Part shown: one piece after another, positions 42,316-47,360 of the stretch
Layout: every line of letters starts with the position of its first letter
How positions within the stretch are numbered: the stretch's first letter is position 1
NCBI GenBank assembly: GCA_947074105.1
Contig: CAMTON010000019.1
Coordinates: 1 to 47,360, forward strand
Source of the DNA: an uncultured Bacteroidales bacterium
GTDB taxonomy: Bacteria; Bacteroidota; Bacteroidia; Bacteroidales; JAUNSR01
Direction of reading: 5' to 3'
Length of the DNA stretch: 47,360 nt
Notes under the pieces: model-generated
The model's database searches: none
What the model saw: the letters and a program-made list of their open reading frames with translations, nothing else
What the model was told of the DNA's origin: nothing
Made by a program: the position numbers and the translations under genes

Positions 42316-42463
42316 ATACTACTACATTTTAAGGGTTATTTAATTTATTTCCAAAGTAAATATCTGTCATTCTGTATATTATAATCCCGATAATTAAAAC
42401 AACGGGATTCGTGGTTATGTTCTTTTACGGAAGAGTGTTAATAACAATCATTTATATCCTGAC

Positions 42464-43213
42464 TCATATCACTTTACATTTATATTTATTCAGTGATTCA
42501 CTCAGCTTTTCTACACTGTCGTCTTCAACAACGAGATAATCAATATCTCCGGGAGTTCCAATCACATAATTTTCCGCTTTATATATTTTATGATTGTCTG
42601 CTATTACTATCACTTTATCAGCACGTTCAATCATAAGTCTTTTAATAAGTGCTTCTTCCCGGTCAGGGCCCGTAAGTCCTGCTTTAGGGTCAACCGTACA
42701 TACACCAAGTATCAGCCAGTCGGCTATTACAGCCTGCAAACCCTGAAACACCGGCATCCCCAGTGTCACCTGTGATGCCCGGAATAAAGTTCCTCCGAGA
42801 AATATTACTTCAATCTCCGGTCGCTCCATAAGCTCGGCGGCAACAGGAAAACTGTTGGTATATATGGTAAGTCTTATGCCATGAGGCAAAAGTCTTACGA
42901 CTTCCAGGTTTGAAGTTCCGCCATCAATTATTATTATATTATTTTCTTTAAGTAAAGGTATCACTTTCTGAGCAAGAGTTTTCTTTTGCTCGATATCTCT
43001 TTCTTTACGGCTCTGAAAATCAAGAGGCAGATCTATCCTGTCGATTGCTCCACCATGTACTTTAGTCAGAAGCCCCAGAGAATCCATATCTGAAAGATCA
43101 CGGCGTAAAGTATCATCTGAAACGTTGAGTTCATTACTTAATTCCGTTATATATATTCTTCCGTTTTCTTTTATCTTCGAAAGAATGAAATCCTGACGAT
43201 CTTTTTTTTGCAT
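42464..43213 (-). CDS. DeoR-family transcriptional regulator
   Basis: 249 residues from the ATG at 43213; an in-frame TTG at 43246 lies inside the -7 box and is rejected. The N-terminal winged helix reads ITELSNELNVSDDTLRRDL with the recognition helix typical of DeoR, then KVHGGAI. The sensor domain is a DeoRC sugar-phosphate isomerase-like fold: IIDGGTSNLEVVRLLP, TNSFPVAAEL, EVIFLGGTLF, ADHKIY-like ADNHKIY. Its effector is probably a phosphorylated sugar. The target is not obvious, since neighbours are a 5'-nucleotidase and a DUF2147 protein. An array of TGCGG boxes over its promoter suggests autoregulation. Confidence 0.92.
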   Translation of the reverse strand: MQKKDRQDFILSKIKENGRIYITELSNELNVSDDTLRRDLSDMDSLGLLTKVHGGAIDRIDLPLDFQSRKERDIEQKKTLAQKVIPLLKENNIIIIDGGTSNLEVVRLLPHGIRLTIYTNSFPVAAELMERPEIEVIFLGGTLFRASQVTLGMPVFQGLQAVIADWLILGVCTVDPKAGLTGPDREEALIKRLMIERADKVIVIADNHKIYKAENYVIGTPGDIDYLVVEDDSVEKLSESLNKYKCKVI

Positions 43214-43311
43214 ATTTTGCGGTATTTTAAATGCCGTTATCCGCAAATATAACTACTTTAGTAAATAAAAACGCTATATTTTGCGGTTTTAAGACGAAAA
43301 ATGCGGTTTTA
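43212..43311. promoter_or_regulatory. TGCGG box array over the deoR-type promoter
   Basis: ATATTTTGCGGT occurs identically at 43212-43223 and 43276-43287. Related copies are ATATTTGCGG on the minus strand at 43241-43250 and AAAATGCGGTTTT at 43298-43310. The minus-strand copy overlaps a perfect -7 TATATTTG (reverse of 43244-43251). Binding by the adjacent regulator would cover its own promoter and start codon. Confidence 0.6.
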
Positions 43312-43447
43312 TTTCTTTTTTCTCTCCGAAAATAAGATTATCCTTATCTTAAAAATAATTCCGCATATTTTTTTCTTTCTCTCTGAAAAGTGAAACATGT
43401 ACGACCGGGAAAAGGTCGGGAAATTCTGCAAAAAAGCATAAAAAACG

Positions 43448-43969
43448 ATGATTATGAAAAAGAAGATTTTAGTTGACATGGATGGCGTTCTTGCCGATGT
43501 ATACAGATCGATGATTGAAAAGGAATATCTTTCAAAAGGAAAATATGTAACTGCTGAGGATCTTAACGGACTTGATGAATATGAGGCATTTCCTAATGCC
43601 AGAGAGATAATCAAATCAGAAAAATTCTTCAGAAACCTGTCGCTTATGCCCGATAGTATTGAAGGTCTTAAATATCTGAATGAAAAATATGATGTTCTGA
43701 TCGTATCTTCCGCGACAGAGTTTTCGGGATGTATTAATGATAAACAGAACTGGCTGGAAGAACACTTTCCTTTTATCAAATGGCAGCAGATGATTTTCTG
43801 CGGAAAGAAAGACAGTGTGATGGGAGATATCATGATTGACGATCATCCCAAGAATCTTGATTATTTTAAAGGAGAGAAAATCATATTTTCTCAGCCTCAT
43901 AATATTTTTAAAAATAAAGACGGATATCGCAGAGTCGGAGGATGGAATGATATTATAAAAATTCTGTGA
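43448..43969 (+). CDS. 5'(3')-deoxyribonucleotidase-like HAD phosphatase
   Basis: 173-residue HAD-superfamily hydrolase of the NT5C type. Motif I is ILVDMDGVLADVY (nucleophile and acid Asp), motif II VLIVSSATEF, motif III the Lys region KWQQMIFCGKKD, motif IV MIDDHPKNLDYF. Such enzymes dephosphorylate deoxynucleoside monophosphates, balancing pools. The start is MIM; the second Met (43454) is equally possible. Divergent from the DeoR regulator, and its leader could fall under the same TGCGG boxes. Confidence 0.88.
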   Translation: MIMKKKILVDMDGVLADVYRSMIEKEYLSKGKYVTAEDLNGLDEYEAFPNAREIIKSEKFFRNLSLMPDSIEGLKYLNEKYDVLIVSSATEFSGCINDKQNWLEEHFPFIKWQQMIFCGKKDSVMGDIMIDDHPKNLDYFKGEKIIFSQPHNIFKNKDGYRRVGGWNDIIKIL

Positions 43970-44058
43970 TTCACAGAAATAGCAAAAAATCATTTTCAGT
44001 AAAATCTTCCATTCTCAACGCACTTTTTTTATTTATATATGTTTTAATATGAAGTAAA

Positions 44059-44066
44059 TACATTTG
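44059..44066 (+). promoter_or_regulatory. Probable -7 box for the hydrolase gene
   Basis: TACATTTG is a perfect TAnnTTTG, 25 nt before the start codon. No good -33 element is seen; the region is T-rich. Confidence 0.5.
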
Positions 44067-44091
44067 TCATTAATTATCTAAAAGTTGTGTT

Positions 44092-44991
44092 ATGAAGAGG
44101 ATGGTAAGAAGTTTTGTGGTTCTTCTGATGATAATATTTTTTTCTGCCGCATCATCGTGCAGAAAGGAGAGTGCATTTTCCGATAAGACGATTGATACGA
44201 CTATTCCCGGTCCGAGCGGACGTCTGTTTATAACTATTCAGAATCCGGAACTTAAAAAGAAAGAAAAATGCCCGATGGTGATACTTCTGCACGGCATATT
44301 TTCAAATCGTAAGACAGAATTGCTGACTATGATAGCTAATAAACTTCAGGATGAAGGTATTGCCACAATACGCCTTGACTTTAACGGTCATGGTGAAAGT
44401 GACGGTGAATTTCAGGATATGACGGTCTCCAGTGAGGTTGCCGATGCTAAAGCGGTATATGAATATGCAAGGTCGCTGGATTATGTGAGTACTATATCCC
44501 TTCTCGGACATTCACAGGGAGGCGTTGTCGCAGGGCTGCTTGCAGGAGAACTTGGAAGTAAGAAAATAAAAGATCTTGTACTTATGGCACCTGCAGCAGT
44601 TCTTAAAGATCACGCAAAGACAGGTACTACGATGGGACATATCTTCAGTCCTGATACTTTGCCTGAATATATTGAAGTGTTCGGTCACAGGATAGGACGT
44701 GATTATCTTCTGGATGCGCAAAAACTCCCGATTTTTGAGTCTGCAAAAAAGTATAAAGGGAAAGTACTTATCATTCAGGGAAAAAAGGACTCGGTTGTAC
44801 CTTTCGATTATGCTTATAAATATGATGAGAAATTCAGAAACAGTGAACTTATTCTTATAGACAGCGAAGATCATTCTTTTGAAGTCGATACTGACAATAC
44901 TACTAATCTGGCTATTGATTTTCTTGTCGCATCTCTGATAGACAATAAATCATCAAAAGACAAAAAGAAGGAAAAAGATAAAGAAAAATAA
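44092..44991 (+). CDS. Alpha/beta-hydrolase lipoprotein (S33/dienelactone-hydrolase-like)
   Basis: 299 residues. A signal with lipobox ASSC (Cys near residue 23) predicts an envelope lipoprotein. The hydrolase fold shows VILLHGIFSNR (oxyanion), LDFNGHGESDGEF, the nucleophile elbow LGHSQGGVVAG (Ser about residue 142), Asp in IQGKKDSVVP and His in SEDHSFE. It probably cleaves an ester; relatives include acylaminoacyl- and cinnamoyl-ester hydrolases. The C-terminus is a run of Lys, Asp and Glu (KDKKKEKDKEK). Single gene with a strong terminator. Confidence 0.9.
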   Translation: MKRMVRSFVVLLMIIFFSAASSCRKESAFSDKTIDTTIPGPSGRLFITIQNPELKKKEKCPMVILLHGIFSNRKTELLTMIANKLQDEGIATIRLDFNGHGESDGEFQDMTVSSEVADAKAVYEYARSLDYVSTISLLGHSQGGVVAGLLAGELGSKKIKDLVLMAPAAVLKDHAKTGTTMGHIFSPDTLPEYIEVFGHRIGRDYLLDAQKLPIFESAKKYKGKVLIIQGKKDSVVPFDYAYKYDEKFRNSELILIDSEDHSFEVDTDNTTNLAIDFLVASLIDNKSSKDKKKEKDKEK

Positions 44992-45010
44992 TAATCAGAA
45001 TTGAAACAGA

Positions 45011-45048
45011 AAAACAAGGGAATAGCAGATGTACTATTCCCTTGTTTT
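45011..45048. terminator. Bidirectional terminator between hydrolase and protease genes
   Basis: A perfect 15-bp stem AAAACAAGGGAATAG (45011-45025) with its complement (45034-45048) and an 8-nt loop. A and T tracts on either end suit termination of both convergent genes. Confidence 0.88.
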
Positions 45049-45063
45049 ATATGGTCTGAATTA

Positions 45064-46302
45064 TTATTTAATAAGATCGAAATACATCTTCTGAAAATTG
45101 ATAACCCATTTTGAATAAGAGGAAAGAATATCCTGACCAAGGTTTCCGTCATGATCAGAATTAAAACTATATTCTTTGACTTCAACTGCGATAGAATCAA
45201 AAACATGGCACTGACTGCCTATGTAAAGAGAGAAATCGGGTATATTGTAGTTATCTACATCTACAACAGCTCCAACGCCTCCTCTGGACTTAGTCACCTT
45301 TGCATAGTTTTCATCAATATGCTCCTTATGCCTTGTATAATAAGAGCAGCTCAGTTCGGAAGTATTAGCACCGGTATCAAAAGTGAATGTTATATATTCG
45401 CCTTTTTCTGTTTTTGCATTTATCACCGGTTTCAAATCCGAATAACCAAGATTATTTCGGGTACTGACAGTGATTTCTTTTGAGAGAGTTATAAAACCTT
45501 CGTTATCAAATGTTATTTCATTCATCTGATACATAACAGGAAAACCTAATATACCCTCTATTTTAAGACCTGCTTCAGAAAAATTAAGTTCCTCATCCGG
45601 CAGAATCATAAATATTACATTTGTAAAGAGAATATCGTTTATATAAAGAGAATCTGCATATCCTATACCCGATCCTACTTTAGCATTTGTGGAACCTCCC
45701 AGATCAAATGAGCCATCAAGGATATTAACTCCCATTTTTTTAGCGTTAGAATAGGTTATTACAGAGAAATCTGCTCCGGTATCAAAGATGAAAGCTTCTT
45801 CTTTATCTCCAATATTCACATCCAGAAGAATATGATTAAACTGATTTTTAGTGTAGGAAATCTTATTGGTCTTTTTCTTGTTGAATATATTCTGGGCAGG
45901 AACATCACTAATACTTGAGAAAATAAACTCAAGGCTTTTAATCTCATCGATATCTTCCAGTTCTTCAGGATATTCCTCTATAAGTAATCTGCATGTCTCG
46001 GCAGCACCGTTATAATCATATTTCTTAACGAAGTTACAGACTTTCAGGCTAAGAAGGGTCGCCTGCTGATCTTTTGTAAGTTCTTCAAGATGTTTATCAA
46101 ACAGTCTGATGATCTGTTTCTGCGCAAGATCGATATTATTAAACGCGCTGTTAATGTTAGCCTGATAATAAAGCAGATCTTTATCATTAAGAAAATCTTT
46201 CTGATTCTCAATGGCATCTCTCAGCTTAAACATATTCTTTGTTTCAACAAGATCGTTAAGCTGTTGCAGAGAAAGAAGTAAAGAAAATATCAGTGTAAAC
46301 AT
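45064..46302 (-). CDS. Two-lobed retropepsin-like aspartic protease
   Basis: 412 residues. A short hydrophobic start (MFTLIFSLLLSLQ) is a likely signal peptide. Residues 15-130 are helical and TPR-like. Lobe 1 has FIFDTGADFSVI (catalytic Asp near 174) and the flap/end motif IEGILGFPVM; lobe 2 has FTFDTGANTSEL (Asp near 309) and ends with GNLGQDILSSYSKWVINF. Each lobe is a complete retropepsin half, so one chain can form the two-Asp active site that viral proteases make by dimerising. Similar proteins occur in Bacteroidales. Substrate unknown. Single gene, convergent with the hydrolase. Confidence 0.88.
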   Translation of the reverse strand: MFTLIFSLLLSLQQLNDLVETKNMFKLRDAIENQKDFLNDKDLLYYQANINSAFNNIDLAQKQIIRLFDKHLEELTKDQQATLLSLKVCNFVKKYDYNGAAETCRLLIEEYPEELEDIDEIKSLEFIFSSISDVPAQNIFNKKKTNKISYTKNQFNHILLDVNIGDKEEAFIFDTGADFSVITYSNAKKMGVNILDGSFDLGGSTNAKVGSGIGYADSLYINDILFTNVIFMILPDEELNFSEAGLKIEGILGFPVMYQMNEITFDNEGFITLSKEITVSTRNNLGYSDLKPVINAKTEKGEYITFTFDTGANTSELSCSYYTRHKEHIDENYAKVTKSRGGVGAVVDVDNYNIPDFSLYIGSQCHVFDSIAVEVKEYSFNSDHDGNLGQDILSSYSKWVINFQKMYFDLIK

Positions 46303-46770
46303 ATTATCTTATTTTAGTGAATAATATCAAATAATAATTATATTTAAACAAACATATTCAATTATTTATCATGAAAATATAAGTTTTTTTTCAAGAAATT
46401 CGATAAAAATTTCATACTATAAACCTCAAAACACACAAACAGAATAAAGAATATCTTTGTAGGAATTAGAAATACAGTATAAAAACACATATAGAATCAT
46501 ATTAATATTCAATAAAATCATTCGGCCGGTTTATAGCTCACAGAGGTCATTTTTTAAGGGAAATTCCTCTTTTTCAGACCTTATTCCGAGTTAATAAACA
46601 AATTATACCGCTTTAGATAACATTTAAAAGTAGAAGTTAACCAACAGGTCAGTCCTGCAAAACAATTTTCCTTATTAAGCCGGAACAGGCTGATAACTTT
46701 GTAGTAGCAAAAGAATACAAAGTCAAATGGCTGCTTCAATACTTTTATATTAACTTTTAAATAATGTACC
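46303..46770. other. Gene-free divergent region before the second susC
   Basis: A 468-bp AT-rich region. On the susC strand TAACTTTG (46694-46701) is a perfect -7 box with a leader of about 65 nt; TATCTTTG (46452-46459) is another match farther upstream. Neither has a clear -33 TTTG at 19-21 nt. I see no small gene or strong hairpin. Confidence 0.5.
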
Positions 46771-47360
46771 ATGAAAGAAAAATTTCTCTGTAAATGTGCG
46801 TCCGCATATTTATACCGCATGACGTGGATTTTCTTTTTCCTGTTTGGAATTATATTCAGTTCCGGCGCAAATACAACCCAGGAAAGATCTGTGTCAGGAG
46901 TAATTACTTCGGCAGAAGATAATGAACCGTTAATCGGTGTTACGGTCCAGATTAAAGGAACAAACAGCGGAACAATCAGTGATTTTGACGGGAAATACAC
47001 AATCCAGGCCACAAATGGGCAGACTCTTGTATTTTCCTATATGGGTTATCTGCCCCAGGAAATCGCGGTTGACAGCCGTTCTGTTATTAATGTAACAATG
47101 AATGAAAATTCTAAAGCACTTGATGAAGTTGTGGTTGTTGGTTTCGGAGTGCAGAAGAAAAAACTTGTAACAGGTGCCACTGTTCAGATTAAAGGTGATG
47201 ATATTTTGAAAAGAAACACTACGAATCCTCTTCAGGGTCTTCAGGGCCAGACACCGGGTGTTAACATTACTTCTACTACAGGTCAGCCGGGTAAAGATAT
47301 GAAAGTATCTATCCGTGGTCTGGGAACAGTAGGTAATGCTCAGCCACTGTTTCTTATCGA
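46771..47360 (+). CDS. SusC/RagA-family TonB-dependent transporter, 5' part only
   Basis: Opens at the ATG at 46771 and runs off the right edge (196 codons seen). A signal peptide (hydrophobic TWIFFFLFGIIFSSGA, about residues 18-33) is followed by the carboxypeptidase-D-like domain (VSGVITSAEDNEPLIGVTV through ISDFDGKY), the TonB box region LDEVVVVGFGVQKKK (about residues 116-130) and the start of the plug (LQGLQGQTPGVNI, KVSIRGLGTVGNAQPLFLI). It is a different paralogue from the gene at 8939. A susD is expected just beyond the window. Confidence 0.93.
   Translation, partial: MKEKFLCKCASAYLYRMTWIFFFLFGIIFSSGANTTQERSVSGVITSAEDNEPLIGVTVQIKGTNSGTISDFDGKYTIQATNGQTLVFSYMGYLPQEIAVDSRSVINVTMNENSKALDEVVVVGFGVQKKKLVTGATVQIKGDDILKRNTTNPLQGLQGQTPGVNITSTTGQPGKDMKVSIRGLGTVGNAQPLFLI

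Noticed and set aside
43309..43833. A 174-codon minus-strand frame overlapping the nucleotidase-like gene
   Set aside because: The plus-strand gene has all HAD motifs; the minus-strand product has none and ends in low-complexity KKK/FSERK repeats from the leader.
46581..47012. A 143-codon minus-strand frame overlapping the second susC start
   Set aside because: The plus-strand product has signal peptide, CarboxypepD-like domain and TonB box, so the other strand is a shadow.
1..47360. tRNA, rRNA, CRISPR array, insertion sequence, integrase or attachment site
   Set aside because: I looked for cloverleaf ends, regularly spaced repeats and transposase or integrase motifs and found none; the only repeated elements are the operators, terminators and TGCGG boxes described.

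Overview
The window comes from a Bacteroidales-type member of the Bacteroidota. The evidence is two SusC/RagA TonB-dependent transporters (one with a SusD lipoprotein), a C10 peptidase joined to a BspA-like leucine-rich repeat, an ArsR-ArsE-ArsF-ArsG arsenic operon of the kind known from gut Bacteroides, low G+C, and promoters that fit the Bacteroidota -33 TTTG / -7 TAnnTTTG pattern rather than sigma70. I see no rRNA, tRNA, CRISPR array, insertion sequence or phage gene. Only the two edge genes are cut: the C10 peptidase on the left and a SusC on the right.

Layout. 1-4.1 kb: C10 peptidase (partial), UlaG-like metallo-hydrolase, umuD-umuC. 4.4-8.4 kb: tripartite drug efflux operon (HlyD/EmrA, EmrB, TolC). 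8.9-15.6 kb: an orphan susC-susD pair with no glycan enzymes beside it, then a lipoprotein nitroreductase, a secreted rhodanese and Dps. 15.8-22.3 kb, minus strand: a polyprenyl-sugar glycosylation trio (GT39/83, GT2, GtrA) and housekeeping menG, purC and phoH. 22.4-24.2 kb: radical SAM protein and a cyclophilin lipoprotein. 24.5-36 kb: a redox region. 37-40.8 kb: an organoarsenical resistance operon. 40.9-46.3 kb: tatA, cupin, DUF2147, DeoR regulator, 5'-nucleotidase-like HAD, lipoprotein hydrolase and a two-lobed retropepsin-like protease. 46.8 kb to the end: start of a second susC.

The most interesting part is a regulon built around the AraC-family gene at 30850. A 31-bp element with two ATTAC half-sites exactly 21 bp apart and a GTATAC core occurs upstream of the flavodoxin operon (30692), of the first iron alcohol dehydrogenase (31906, reversed) and of the cupin-tatA operon (41739). 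In all three places exactly 30 nt separate the element from a TAnnTTTG-like -7 box, always oriented towards the gene. A fourth copy (30755) has no -7 box at that spacing and sits beside araC. The controlled genes are a Sec-exported flavodoxin, a membrane NapH-NapG-like iron-sulfur fusion, a Tat-type aldo/keto reductase with two 4Fe-4S motifs, a TonB receptor, an ECF S-component, a YqhD-like alcohol dehydrogenase, an exported cupin and TatA. A second dehydrogenase copy and an exported carboxymuconolactone-decarboxylase-like protein lie alongside. I infer an extracytoplasmic, quinol-fed reductase system, with import of an unknown ligand and co-induced Tat export, possibly for reactive carbonyls or quinones.

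The ars operon (arsR-arsE-arsF-arsG-arsN/arsC fusion-arsP) contains no ArsA, ArsB or Acr3. Together with its nitroreductase-type and ArsP components this points to aromatic or methylated arsenicals rather than arsenite.
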